Positions 12,880 to 24,470 of a stretch of DNA of 64,000 nucleotides are shown here, in pieces. Positions within the stretch are counted from its first letter, which is position 1, and the number at the start of each line of letters is the position of its first letter. The stretch lies in contig NC_064838.1 of assembly GCF_024166365.1 (NCBI RefSeq), positions 76,938,331-77,002,330 of the forward strand. The letters are read 5' to 3'. Position numbers and translations under genes: made by a program. This DNA is from Elephas maximus indicus (lineage: Eukaryota > Chordata > Mammalia > Proboscidea > Elephantidae). A model generated the notes under the pieces. The model was given only the letters and a program-made list of their open reading frames with translations. It did not search any database and had not been told where the DNA came from.

Positions 12880-12910
<31 letters not shown>
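12864..12910. repeat. A20-T27 inverted homopolymer
   Basis: Twenty A directly followed by 27 T inside the L1 3' UTR. The other L1 3' UTRs in the window read through this position without it. It can fold as a perfect A:T hairpin. Confidence 0.95.
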
Positions 12911-14330
12911 CTGTCAGGGACCTTCTATTGCGATCCCTGTCAGAGGGGTTGATGGCTATAGTCAGGCACCATCTAGTTCTTCTGAGATCAGGCTGGTGGA
13001 GGCTGTGGTTCATGTGAACCATTAGTACTTTGAACTAATATTTTCCTAGTGTCTTTGGTTTTCCTCATTTTCCTTTTTTCCAGATGGGATGAAACCCATA
13101 TGTGTACCTTAGGTGGCCACTTGCAAGTTTTTAAGATAGTAGACACTACTCATCAAAGTGGAATGTAGAACATTTTCTTTATGAAATATGTTATTTCAGT
13201 TGACCTGGATATCTTCAAGAACATAGTCTTCAGCCCCAAGCCCCAGTGACTTGATCCCTCAAGGTATTTGGATGTGTCTAGGAAGAGTCTACAACTTTAC
13301 TTTCATGAAGATGTACTACTTTCACCTGTATTGTGTGTTGTCTTTCCTTTCACCAAAGTTAACAATTAAGTGATTTTCTCTCCCCACCCCCCAGTTCCCT
13401 CATAACCATCAAAGGTTGTTTTTTTTTCTGTATGTAAACCTTTTCTTGCATTTTTATAATAGTGACCTCATGCAATATTTGTCCTTTTTGATTGACTTAT
13501 TTCACTAGCATAATTCCCTCTGGATTCATTCATGTTGCAAGACGTTTAAAAGGTTTCAAAGTTTCATCATTGTTGTTTACCATTGCATAGTATTCCATTG
13601 TGTGTGTACATCATAATTTGTTTATCCATCCACTTGTTGATGGGAACTTAGGTTGTTTCCATCTTTTTGCTATTGTGAATAATGCTGCAATGAACACTGG
13701 TGTGTATATGTCTATTTGTGTGACGGTTCTTATCTCTCTAGGATATTTTCGTAGGAGTGGGATTCCTGGACCTTATGGTGTTTCTTTTTCTAGCTTTTTA
13801 AGGAGGTGCCATATTTTTTTCCAGAGTAGTTGTACCAATTTAGATTCGCACCAGCATAAGAGTTCCAATCTCCCTGTAACTTCTTCTACATTTGTTTTTT
13901 TCTTTTGTTTTTGAATTTTGCCAGTGATGTCTAGGTGAGATGATACCTCATTGTAGTTTTGATTTTCATTTCTCTAATTTCCAATAGTTGCAAACATTTT
14001 CTAATGTGTTTGTTACCTGTTTTCATGTCTTCTTTGGTGAAGTGTCTATTCATATCTTTTGCTAGTTTTGTAATGGCAGTATTCTTTTTTTTGTTGTTAA
14101 GGTGTTTAGTATTCTACAGGTTTTAGAGATTAGACCTGTGTCAGAGATATCATAGCCAAATTTTTTTTGTTTCCCCGCAATCGTAGGTTTACTTTTTGCT
14201 CTTTTGATGAGCTTAAGTGTTTAGTTTTTAGGAGCTCCCAGTTATCTAGTTTATCTCCCGGTGTTTGTTAGTTATGGTTTGTATTGTAATTATGCCGTAT
14301 ACTAAGGCCCCTAACATTAACACTGTTTTC

Positions 14331-14845
14331 TGATGCTAGGTTCTCTAGAGAAGCAAAATGAGTAAAGTGTATATATACATATATATATATATACACACAC
14401 ACATATATGTAAAGAGAGACAGAAAGAGATTTATATAAAGGAAATGTCTTATGCAATTGTAGATGCTGGAACATCCCAAGTCCATGGGTCAGAATAGAGG
14501 CTTCTCCTGATTCACATAGCCACAAGGGCTGATGAACCCATAATCGTCAGGTTGGAGAGCACTGCTCTTGGTCACAGGCTGTGAAGATCAGTGAATCCCA
14601 AGGTCGCAGTTAAACTGCTAGTTGAAGTCCTAAGAACTGCAGGTCAGGTGAACAGGAGACAGCTGCAGAATCCAGAGAGGGCAAAAGCCAGGACATCCAC
14701 TTACGTTCGGATGCAGGCTACGCGCCCAAGTAAATTCCGTTTCAATTGATTGGCTACTCACAGCAGATCCTACCATGGGGGTGATCACATATAAATACTG
14801 CCAATCAAGGCCCAGCGAAGTTGACACACAATCTTAACCATTACA
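14331..14845 (-). mobile_element. Solo ERVL-type LTR, minus strand, in L1 no. 3
   Basis: In reverse it starts TGTAATGGTTAAGATTGTG and includes GTGTCAACTT, a GGCCTTG block, a TATA-like (AT)n/(AC)n tract, and the end TTGCTTCTCTAGAGAACCTA. It is the same family as 26455-26957 and, in the opposite direction, 60842-61391. The pattern resembles MLT2-like ERVL LTRs. No interior is present. The target duplication is unclear. Confidence 0.7.
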
Positions 14846-17035
14846 ACTGTTTTTTTTTTTTTTCTTCCATGATCTTTATCATTGTAGGTTCTATATTTAG
14901 GCCTTTGGTTCCTTTTGAGTTAATCATTGTGTATGGCGTGAATTATGGGTCCTGTTTCATGTTTTTACAGAAGGACGTCCAGGTTGCTCAGCACTGTTTT
15001 TTAAAAAGACTAGTTTTCCGTCTTCAATGTATTTTGATCCTTTGTCAAAGATCAGCTGACCATAGTTGGATAGATTTATGCCTGGGTTCTTGATTTTGTT
15101 CCACTGATCTATCTGTCTGTCACTGTACCAGTGCCAAGCTGTTTTGACTACCATGGCTGTATAGTAGGTTCTGAGATCAGGTAGTGTGAGACCTCCTATT
15201 CTGCTTGTTTTCTGCAATAATGCTTTGCTTTTCTGGGACATCATTCTTTTCCATGTAAAATGGACGAATAGTTTAGCATTTTGTTAAAGAATGCTCTTGG
15301 TATTTGGATTGGAATTGTATTATATCTGTAGATCCCTTTGGGTAGAATTGACATTTTTGCAATGTTAAGTCTACCTATTCAAGAGCGTGGTATATTTTTC
15401 CATTTATGTAAGTCTTTCTTGGTTTCTTGCAGTACTGTTTTGTAGTTTTCTTTATACAGGTCTTTTATGTCCCAGGTTAGATTTATTCCTAAGTGTTTTA
15501 TCTTTTTAGGGGCTATTATAAATGGTATTGTTTTCCTAATTTCCTTTTCCAACTTTTCTTTGTTGGTGGATAGGAATCCAATGGATTTTTCGATGTTAAC
15601 CTTGTTTCCTGCTACACTGCTGAATTTTTCTATTAGTTCCAGTAGCTATCCTGTGGGATCTTTGGGCTTAGTTCTTAGGTGTTCCCAGTTATCTAGTTTA
15701 TCTTCTGGTGTTTGTTAGTTATGGCTTGTATTGAATTTATGCCATATACAAGGGTCCCTAGCATTTCTCCTGTTTTCACATGCTGGGTAATATTACGATC
15801 ATATCAACTGTGAGTAAGGATAGTTTTCTCCCTTCCTTTCTAAGTTGGATGCCCTTTATTTCTTTCTCTTACCTTATTGCTCTAGGTAGGATTTCCAGCA
15901 CAATGTCAAATAGCAGTGGTGATAAAGGCGAATCATTCTTGTCTGATACCTTTGTTTCTTTGGTTCTGTTGATCCTATGAATGAGCAGATTTGAAGTTCA
16001 AATGATCAGCTTATGTTGAGAAGGAGAGAGAAAAAGGACCATTATGTACCAGTGCAAGAGGATAATACAGAAGTTGAATAAACTTCTAATTCACTTAAAT
16101 TCATATAAACAGAAGTGACTGGTTTAGGACAGGAACTTAGCTCTTTTGTCTCCAATTCTACAGCACTTTCATTCTATTATCTCTAAGGCTGTCAGTCTGA
16201 GAGGTCATGAATATTAATTAGCCCTTCAGAAAGGACAATCATTGGGGCCACTTCAATATTCCTAGATTATGCCTGGATATTATTTACTCAAAGGTGCATG
16301 ACCAATAGTATCAGGTCTAGAAATCTCAGATTTGTTTAGTTAAGTTCACATTTATTAAGACGAAGAAGAATGTACTACAAGATTCATTTGGTAATATCAA
16401 GGAATCATATTTTAAAATTTCCATCCTAATGTTCACATGAAAGTATAAATAATCAAAGATACTCAGACAAAAAAGACTGAAAAAGATAATAAAGCAAATT
16501 AGAGTAGGAAGGCTAATCCTGCCAAATATTAAAAAAAAATTATAAAGTATCTATTAATAAAATAGTGTCATATTGTGGCAAACAGATTTTCAAGAGCCAT
16601 ATGGGCATCTTTCCTTAGCTATACAAGTAAAGAATAAAATTGGATCTCTTTCTTACTCCACGCATGAAATTAGGTTCTGAAAACAAAGTTTAAAATTTAG
16701 ATCACATGACTATACAGACACTTTGTACCAAAAACAAAGGAATGTAAATTAGAATCACAAATGAAAAAATGTGGAAAACATTACCACTTATGTCACATAG
16801 TGTAGAGGAGAAAATGACAGTCAGTCCTGTAGTAAAATAGAAGATATGATTAAAGAGTCTTCACTGAGGAAATACAAATAGCTCCAAAAGATATGAAGAG
16901 TTGTTCAGTCTGAGTCAAAATGCTAGAAGCACGTGTGAAAACTGCTCTTATATATCATTTCTCACCTATCAGAAAGGTACTTAGTATCTAATCAATTAAT
17001 ATTTAATAATTATACTCCTATAGTTACATATACTT

Positions 17036-17077
17036 TCAGTAAGAATTGGAATTGACTCAATGGCAATTTTTTTTTTA
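17036..17077 (+). mobile_element. 42-bp 5'-truncated AfroSINE tail with 16-bp target duplication
   Basis: Only the SINE tail (GGAATTGACTCAATGGCA plus a T-rich end) is present. It is flanked by ATAGTTACATATACTT at 17020-17035 and ATAGTCACATATACTT at 17078-17093. Unit C has the empty site near 39120. Confidence 0.85.
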
Positions 17078-17582
17078 ATAGTCACATATACTTGATAATT
17101 ATTGGATTTTGGGGGAGTGTTCAGAAGGCTGGGGAATATGACTTTAAAATATAAATTGCTTCTTATAAAATGTTCCTAATGACAATGTAATTTTTCTCCA
17201 GGTTTTCCAACACAGTTGAGAAAGGTAGTTAATTTTAATTGCTTATTTTTTGTCCTCTAGAGAATGGGGCAACATATAGTCTCTAGGGTTTATGTCCCAA
17301 GGCTGTGGGTAGAAAATGTAATGTTGCATATACTTCTCTCCCATTCAGGTTTTCCAGAGGCAGGAGAGGCCTTCTCTTTGCCATTAGCAGGTTTGTTAAA
17401 AATTCTAAAGACATAACGTTATTAATGTCAATGTAGGATATCTAGGAAACAATATGAAGGTGGAAACATAACCTTTAGAAGTAGAATACTTGAGGAATAT
17501 TGAGCCACAGCAAAAGGTACATATCTGAACATGCAAGGAAGAGGATATGCAGTCTTTATGCCAAGCTTTGCGTACAGGACCT

Positions 17583-17650
17583 GACTAATTAAACAAAACA
17601 AAACAACAACAAAAAAAAAACCTCATCTATTGCTGTTGAGTTGAATCTAA
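17583..17650 (-). mobile_element. Degenerate AfroSINE 3' fragment, minus strand
   Basis: An A-rich start with AACAAAACAAAACAACAACA is followed by CTATTGCTGTTGAGTTGAAT and CTAACTCA, a diverged reverse SINE tail. It is absent from the matching place in unit C (near 39660). Confidence 0.6.
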
Positions 17651-17842
17651 CTCACAAAGCTCCTCAATAACAGTGCTGTGGATTAGAGGTATCTGGGGTA
17701 GGAGAATAAAGGAGCCATGAGAGGTTTGGGAATGTGTATTCCCTCCCTCTTGTAAATTTCAGAGCAGTTGTCAAGGTAGAATAGACAAGTATTTAAACCG
17801 AATGAAATAAACAGAAATTTAATAGAATCTTTTGGGAAAAGA

Positions 17843-17849
17843 ATCTATC

Positions 17850-17932
<83 letters not shown>

Positions 17933-18038
17933 ATCTATCTATCTATCTATCTATATCTATCTATCTATCTATCTATCTTCTATCATCTTCTATCTATCAT
18001 CATCATCTATCATCTATCTATCTAATCTATCATCTGTC

Positions 18039-18125
<87 letters not shown>

Positions 18126-18157
18126 ATCTATCTATCCATCTAGCTATTATCTATCTA
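17843..18157. repeat. (TCTA)n tetranucleotide array, about 315 bp
   Basis: Long pure TCTA/ATCT stretches are separated by variants such as TCATCTATC and TTCTATCATC. The open frame across it (Tyr-Leu-Ser-Ile repeats) is a by-product of the repeat, not a gene. The unit C site (39856-39880) has only a few TCTA motifs. Confidence 0.98.
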
Positions 18158-18284
18158 AACTTCCACCTTTAATGATCATAAAGCATAAAGGAGGGAAAGC
18201 ATGTGTTCCCTGACATCAAAAGAACAATAAAATGGGAGGAAACTATAGGGAAGGAGATTTTAGCTACCCTATGCCTGGACTAAA

Positions 18285-18395
18285 ACCAAACCAAAAACCA
18301 AACCCAGTGCCGACGAGTCAATTCTGACTCATAGCGACCTTATAGGACAGAGTAGAACTGCCCCACCGAGTTTCCAAGGAGCACCTGGGTTTATT
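18285..18395 (-). mobile_element. 5'-truncated AfroSINE, minus strand
   Basis: Begins with an A-rich tail region, then GACTCATAGCGACCTTATAG and AGTAGAACTGCCCCACCGAG, and stops before the tRNA head. The target duplication CCTGGACTAAA is at 18274-18284 and 18396-18406. Unit C has the empty site (CTTGGACTAAA near 40005). Confidence 0.92.
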
Positions 18396-18796
18396 CCTGG
18401 ACTAAATGAGAGCATAAATTTCTCATCAATTTAATATAAACATTTGGGAAAGAAAATAGTCTTTACATTAAAGACACGTATGGGATTAAAATAAAAATTT
18501 AAATGACAAATAAATGAAATATGTTGTTAAAAAATGTGAATTAGAATGACTAATTTTGTGATGGGTTACCTTTTGAGGTTGTCTTCAACACTCAGGATTA
18601 TATAGGAACAGGATGGGACCATTGAGGAACTCAGTATAGCACATGACCTGATATCTTTATTACTGGACCACCTGAAAATGATTTGTTGGGTTTCAGAATC
18701 AGAGATGAACTTACCACAAATCATAGACGGAGAAAGAGTTTCCCAGTATGTTGGGACCTGAGAGGTGCTCGTCACCAATTCAAGAAAAACAATGAT

Positions 18797-18817
18797 TGTG
18801 TGTGTGTGTGTGTGTGC
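18797..18817. repeat. (TG)n microsatellite
   Basis: About ten TG units in the OR upstream flank. The unit C copy lacks the expansion. Confidence 0.9.
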
Positions 18818-19384
18818 ATGCTACTGTTTTCTCATAAAATGCCCTAATTGTGCCCTACCACTCCATGTTTTTAATTCTTGTAATATGTAATACAGGGACA
18901 GAATGAGTATCCTAGGTATACTGAAGAAAGAGAAGTGAATGAGAGAGCCTTGGGAATGGGAATTTCTAACTCAAAGAGTCTTTAGTTATTCCTGTGTGAA
19001 AACATCTCTAAATCCCATTCTCCTGTGTTTCATCTGGATGCTGCTCTCTACTATATCTCTGTGGCACATAACAATGTTCTGGAATATTTCCCATAGTTTT
19101 AGAGTCTCTAGTTTGCTCAAAATTTAAGGGGGTGATCATTAACAAAGGAAATATATTAGTATAAAAGAGGGACCACTGTATGGAGTGGAGAAATGGACAC
19201 ATGGCTGTGGGTTATAGACTGGATTTTATCTGCATGTCATTGAAAAAGTCAAGGATTCTTCTGACTTCTGTTATGCCATCTTTAGAGTATGAATGTATAC
19301 CAGATTATATTAACAATCTGCTCTAGTCTTTTAATTTCTCAAGCCATGAGGGAGAATTAGAATTTAGAACTCCCAGATTTGAAA

Positions 19385-19600
19385 AATGAAAAAAATGTTG
19401 TCGACAAGTCAACTTGGAATCACGATGACCCCATCAGTGTAAGATTAGAACTGTGCTCCATAAATTTTTCAATGTCTGATTTTTCAGAATTATATCACCG
19501 GTCCTTTTCCCAAGGTGCCTCTGGAAAGGAGGCCTTCCAGTTTTGGTTTGTTGCCAAGGGCATTAACCAATGGCACCACACAAGCTGTTAAAAAGTAATA
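19385..19600 (-). mobile_element. Old diverged tRNA-SINE of AfroSINE type, minus strand (shared with unit C)
   Basis: In reverse it begins with a tRNA-like head (GTGTGGTGCCATTGGTTAAT) and ends in GTGATTCCAAGTTGACTTGT, a diverged form of the AfroSINE tail. The same copy is at 41340-41550 in front of OR copy C, so it predates the B/C duplication. Confidence 0.7.
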
Positions 19601-20059
19601 AAAACTTATTTTGATATCAGATTTACTGTGTCAGAAAGAAAGACAAAGATCAACATACTATGCAGAAGTAACACAAATGGGAATTGTCAAGGCAGTCCAT
19701 TCTTTATGTCCATACTGTTACATGTTATGAGCCAATTAACTGATATAATTCAGATTTTTCAGATTTTTGTTATTGACTGTGTGGCTGACATAATCTAGCA
19801 TCAGGCCAGGCTTGTCTTCTATGAACTGGTAACATTCAAGGAGAATTGAAAGTGTTATGTAAGAATTTGACATAAAATTACCAAACAGTCCCTAAATTCC
19901 TTGAGAAAATTTTAAAAATAAATGCTTATTATGTTTTAAAATTTGAGAAATTTACCACATTTTATTTAATAAATATATAGAGAGATTCTGAAAGAAATAT
20001 CTTTTCCAGTCTTGGCAAGGGGTACTTGGCCAAGCATCCTATACCCTCACTCTGTTTAA

Positions 20060-20083
20060 TATATATATTTTTTTGATTTCTAG
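20060..20083 (+). promoter_or_regulatory. Predicted 3' splice acceptor upstream of OR copy B
   Basis: A T-rich tract ends in TTGATTTCTAG, with AG at 20082-20083. The next 32 bases (starting GACTGACTTTCAGATTTCG) lead to the ATG at 20116. Unit C has the same layout, TTCAATTCCAG then GACTGACTTTCAGATTTTG, again 32 bases before ATG. Mammalian OR genes commonly splice an upstream noncoding exon to the coding exon just before the start, so this is a credible acceptor. Confidence 0.65.
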
Positions 20084-20115
20084 GACTGACTTTCAGATTT
20101 CGACAAACAGAAGCC

Positions 20116-21054
20116 ATGTTATTGTCAGACAGAAATAAAAGCGTGGCCACATTCACCCTTTTGGGCTTCTCAGATTGCCCAGAACTGATGGTTCCCCTCT
20201 TCTTGGTATTTCTGGCCATCTACAGTGTCACCGTTGTAGGGAATCTTGGGATGATTGTAATCATCAGAATTAACGCCATACTGCATACCCCCATGTACTT
20301 TTTCCTCAGCCATCTCTCATTTGTGGATTTCTGCTATTCCTCCATCGTTGCTCCCAAGATGCTGGTGAACCTAGCTGTAGAAGACAGAACCATTTCATTT
20401 TTAGGATGTGTAGTGCAATTCTTTCTCTTTTGTACCTTTGTGGTGACTGAATCCTTTCTATTAGCTGTAATGGCCTATGACAGCTTTGTGGCCATTTGCA
20501 ACCCTCTGCTCTACACAGTTGCCATGTCCCAGAGATGCTGCGCTATGCTGGTGGTGGGATCATATGCATGGGGAATAGCATGTTCCTTGGTTCTGACATG
20601 CTCTGCTTTGAAATTATCTTTTCATGGTTTCAACATAATCAATCACTTCTTCTGTGAGTTCTCCTCACTTCTGTCTCTTTCTTCCTCTGATACTTCTCTT
20701 AGTCAGTTGTTGCTTTTCATCTTTGCCACTTTTAATGAGGTGAGTACATTACTCATCATCCTCACATCTTATGTGTCCATCGTTGTCACCGTCTTGAAAA
20801 TGCGTTCAGCCAGTGGTCGTCGTAAGGCGTTCTCTACCTGTGCCTCTCATCTGACTGCCATCACTATCTTCCATGGCACCATCCTGTTCCTCTACTGTGT
20901 GCCCAACACCAAAAACTCCAGAAGTACCATCAAAGTAGCCTCTGTGTTTTACAGAGTGGTGACCCCCATGTTGAATCCGTTGATCCGTTTGAGGAATAAG
21001 GATGTCAAGAATATAGTCATCAAGATAATGGACACTAAAGTCTTTTCTCATTGA
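20116..21054 (+). CDS. OR5D18-like olfactory receptor, open frame of 312 aa with degenerate key residues (copy B)
   Basis: A single-exon odorant GPCR of the class II OR type, expected in the ciliary membrane of olfactory neurons and coupled to Golf. Visible family marks are the N-glycosylation site N7-K-S, N43 in TM1, [18 protein letters not shown] (TM2), C98 in LGCVVQ (TM3), [31 protein letters not shown] (TM6) and PMLNPLI (TM7). The start is the first ATG, 32 bases after the predicted acceptor, with G at -3. Three usually invariant features are missing: the DRY arginine is Ser123 (AGC at 20482-20484), the extracellular-loop-2 cysteine is Ser190 (TCC at 20683-20685), and the NPxxY tyrosine is gone because one codon is lost, giving [10 protein letters not shown] at 20986. 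Open, but probably a non-functional or very atypical receptor. OR5D membership rests on remembered family wording, not on a search. Confidence 0.85.
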   Translation: MLLSDRNKSVATFTLLGFSDCPELMVPLFLVFLAIYSVTVVGNLGMIVIIRINAILHTPMYFFLSHLSFVDFCYSSIVAPKMLVNLAVEDRTISFLGCVVQFFLFCTFVVTESFLLAVMAYDSFVAICNPLLYTVAMSQRCCAMLVVGSYAWGIACSLVLTCSALKLSFHGFNIINHFFCEFSSLLSLSSSDTSLSQLLLFIFATFNEVSTLLIILTSYVSIVVTVLKMRSASGRRKAFSTCASHLTAITIFHGTILFLYCVPNTKNSRSTIKVASVFYRVVTPMLNPLIRLRNKDVKNIVIKIMDTKVFSH

Positions 21055-24019
21055 GCATACTATTTTAATAGAATTTGTCCCTAACAAATTTTTTTTAAGT
21101 AAACTGTGTGTAAAAGACTGTCTTTGAACATACTTTTAAATATTATTGATAATATTGCACGATAGTAAGGATGTGGTTTGGTTCAAAGAAACCAAACTTG
21201 GTTTTGTCTGTTAATTGAAAGAAAAGAGCAGCAATCTCTCTCATCTTTAGTTTTAAATCTCTAAAACTGTGATACCATGAGCTAGCTCATAATCTGATAA
21301 TCAAGACCAAAAGATAATTTAGATATCTTTTGGGGAACTTTTCATAATCTGAGAAAACATTAACTCCACCCCTCTTTCTTATAAGATTCCTGGAGTATAG
21401 CAGGTTCTCAACAAACACATGTTTATTGCTTACACATATACACAAATGAAAGGAAAAATAAGACATAAGCCTTGCCTTCGAGGAATGTATAATCTAGTGG
21501 GGTGGTGGAGCATAAAGAAAGTGCTTTTGCATAAGCCCAACTATATTATTTATCCTAGAAGGCTTGGGGGAAGAAAAAATGCAAATCAATTTAGGGACAT
21601 TAGACATATGTCTTCATAAAAGAGTTGTTATCTGAAATTGGCCTGGATAATGGGCAGTATTTTAGGAGACGTATTTCAATGAAGAAGCCTTTTTATTCAG
21701 GAGAGACTAGAATGAGCAAACTCAAGGAAATGAGAATGTAATATTGAGTTCACCAATTTTGATTTTGTGAATATTGCATAATGTGTGTGTGAGTGTGTGT
21801 GTGTGTGGTATCTTACATACATGAATGCAAAGTAGAATAAATCTGGTCTATAACCAGAACTTGTTTTCAAAAGAGCTCCAACGTGACTGAATAATAATTT
21901 TGATGGGCTGTACCAGAGGCTTAGAAATGGATCTCAGAAAATAATTATATGCAAAAAATAGGGACAATGTATACCTGCCCCATCTGTGTGTTGTGCTATT
22001 ATTTTGCCCACTCAACCATCCCAAATGTTATATGTACTTTATTAATTTATTTTTATTTATATATTTTTTTGAAACATGAGCATAATTACTGAATCCTTCT
22101 CAACAGTACTCCAATCCACCATAAAGAATTCAAATTAATTATCTGGATTTGCCAAACATGTTGCACAATAATTGCCACACAATTTTACTCTAAATAAAAT
22201 AAAAGACAGGCTGTCATTTGCATTTAGACATTTGTAATTCAGTCAATTCAAAATGTTAGATCTATCTCATTTTAACAACTCAATTTTGCTTTATTAACTT
22301 GTACGTCCTTCTCTTTACTCAATACATCTAGATTAAATTCCAAATAAAACACTAATATAGTGGGAGTCATTAGTTTGTCAGGTGTTTTAGTAAGGGAGAA
22401 AAAAATAATTTGCAGGACAATTTTATATAGCTCAAGAAATTATTTGGAAGAATCAAGTGACTTTAAACTTATCATTATTCTAATTTTTAATTTTCAGTTT
22501 ATAGTTCAGTTCTATAGTGCCACTGGATGGCAATAGATTTCTTATGCATTAGTTGAGAAGGTATTAATTAAACAGTCATTGTACATGCAAATATAAAGAC
22601 TGTAGAAACATCATCTTATGTATTGAATATCTGCTGAGATAATGGTTTTTCATTTGTTTAACTTTTCCTTCTTTGAGTATTTACTAATTTATCTTTCATT
22701 ACATATCTGACACTCATATAATTCCTAATTTACTTTTATGTTAGGGAATAATCAATATTAACCTTAAATTGAATCAATGATATGTAATCAGCCCCCTTTT
22801 ACAGAGAACTTTCACTTCTTTCTGTGTTGGGAAATGATAACCACATTTTGTGGTTGAAGTGACACAGCCAACTTAGCTTTTACTCTGATGAAACTGAGAC
22901 TCATATAGTTGAATTAACTTGGCTACAATTGTAAAAGCAACTGTTGACAGAATTACAGCAATCATTTAAGAATCCAGCTACACCAGTAAACACCTTTTCC
23001 AGTAAATACTTTCATACAATCTCATGTTCTTTCATTTTCAAATTGTGACATTCCAGGTTCATTATGGTCGATCCATTCGCCTGTAAGTTGGACATAATAT
23101 GTGAGTTTTCAAATTTTTTTGTCCACATACTATTAAATTAGTTTTGTAAATGTATATACACCCTGGGAATTCAATCTGACATATAAAATATTTCATCATA
23201 TGCATAAATATCAGAAAAAATGTAATCTCCATTACATGTCATAATTCATTCAAACTGTATGAACAAGATCATTTTGAGCAATCAGATTTATGTTTTTCCT
23301 TCTTCTCCTAAACTCATATTTCAATTTAACTGTCCCCATAGATCCTAGTGATTAAGAGCTACAGAAGTTTGGCAGTTTAAATCCAGCAGGGGTTCCTTGG
23401 AAATCCTGTGGGGCGGTTCCACTCTGTCCTATACGATTGCTATGAGTCAGAATCGACTTGATGGCAACGGGTTTGTTTGGGTATTTTAAAATGCTTTTAG
23501 TGTTATTGAAAGTTCTTTTTAAATTATTTATTTTATAACAATACAATAATAACTACACTATTAAAGCTGTATTTGCATTGCAAATTTAGATAAAAATATA
23601 ATCAAGCTTAAAAAACATTATTGGAAATATTTTCGTCAGAAGGATAGTTTTGGATTTTTAATTTAGATGTATTAATATTTTAATGTAAGAACAAAACTTA
23701 ATGTTAGAAGGCAGTACTTTCAGCATCAATTCTATTTCTATGTTTTAATAGCTGAAAATGTTGTGATAAATTGGTCATATTAAAAGCAAATGGAAATAAA
23801 AACTGTTGAAAATTATGTTGTAATAGCAATTGCACTCAGCTCTTTCAACTCCATCCAAGTTATGTGCCAATTTCTCACGTTCATCTTTCATTCAAAATTA
23901 TTTTTTGAAATGCTTGAAATGTAAGTAGATTGTCTTCCAAATTTTGTTGGAAGTTAATATTTTAGAAATGACTTTTCCTTTAAAATGATTTGTTACTCAT
24001 TTTTATAGTAGAATGAAAA
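21055..24019. other. AT-rich 3' flank of OR copy B, no gene recognised
   Basis: Paralogous to 830-3639 through long collinear similarity (for example AATCTGGTCTATAACCAGAA near 21841 against 1641). It has a TG tract at about 21783-21808 and one AfroSINE at 23345-23488. No reading frame resembles a known protein. Confidence 0.75.
23345..23488 (+). mobile_element. AfroSINE, unit B specific
   Basis: Contains GTGATTAAGAGCTACAGAAG, GTTTGGCAGTTTAAATCCAG, GGTTCCTTGGAAATCCTGTG and the tail GCTATGAGTCAGAATCGACT. Unit A has no SINE at the matching position near 3085. Confidence 0.92.
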
Positions 24020-24470
24020 CATAGTCCAAATTTCCAAAGCCTTCCAGTACCCTTTGCAGCTGTACACATCAAGTGATTGAATCAGTTTGACGAATCCTTG
24101 AATGTAGTCACTCTTGAGAATTGTTTTGGGTAACAGAGGTGGCAAAAAGGCCAGTTCCAAGACTTTGCGAGGCTTTGATGTTTTTGTACACTCTCTTGTA
24201 ATCTGGTGAAGGTGTCATATGAATAAAAACAGACTAGAGTATTGGCTAATGGGAGAAGCACAGCCCAGCTGCCCAGTCCTTCAGTTGTACCAGCTGACAT
24301 CTAGCCTGCCGCCAGACTTGAGAATGAGATCCTCTGAAGTCAGCTGACCGGACAGTGTATCCCATAAACTGAGCCAAGGTCAGTCAAGCATAGATAAGAT
24401 CAGCAGAACTATCCACCTGACCCGTGCAATTGTGACAAATAACAAATGTTTGTTGTTTTAATAAATACAT
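24020..24470 (+). mobile_element. MLT1-type (ERVL-MaLR) LTR fragment, unit B
   Basis: Collinear copy of 3640-4115, with GCCAGACTTGAGAATGAGAT, GTGCAATTGTGACAAATAAC and the same ending. It marks the duplicated block. Confidence 0.7.

Larger units (their letters stand above)
12421..15933 (-). mobile_element. L1 fragment (L1 no. 3), minus strand, found only in the A-B interval
   Basis: A 3' UTR in reverse runs from 12421 to about 13500 (GTCAGGCACCATCTAGTTCT at 12961 mirrors the long L1's 3' UTR). ORF2 text follows: near 13560-13900 the C-terminal region, and on the minus strand at 14957-15244 TSRIGGLTLPDLRTYYTAMV and KTAWHWYSDRQIDQWNKI. It is interrupted by a solo LTR at 14331-14845. A segment of about 115 bp at 14223-14335 recurs at 15670-15784. 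The right end meets the OR upstream flank at about 15933. Unit B has no copy. Confidence 0.82.
15934..20083. other. Upstream flank of OR copy B, no coding gene recognised
   Basis: Aligns by eye with 37181-42394 in front of OR copy C, for example GAGGTCATGAATATTAA near 16202 and 37436, and GGCAGGAGAGGCCTTCTCTT near 17361. No receptor or other host reading frame is visible. It should contain the intron, and possibly the noncoding first exon and promoter, of the OR gene, but I cannot place them beyond the splice acceptor at 20060-20083. Confidence 0.7.

Noticed and set aside
12760-13022. Frames rich in Lys/Phe on both strands at 12744-13022
   Set aside because: They read through the A20-T27 homopolymer in an L1 3' UTR.
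17832-18143. Open frame of 103 codons rich in Tyr-Leu-Ser-Ile
   Set aside because: It is a translation of the TCTA microsatellite, with no homologue or conserved paralogue in unit C.
17843-18157. Direct repeats that could be taken for a CRISPR array
   Set aside because: Four-base units without spacers; a microsatellite in a mammalian genome.
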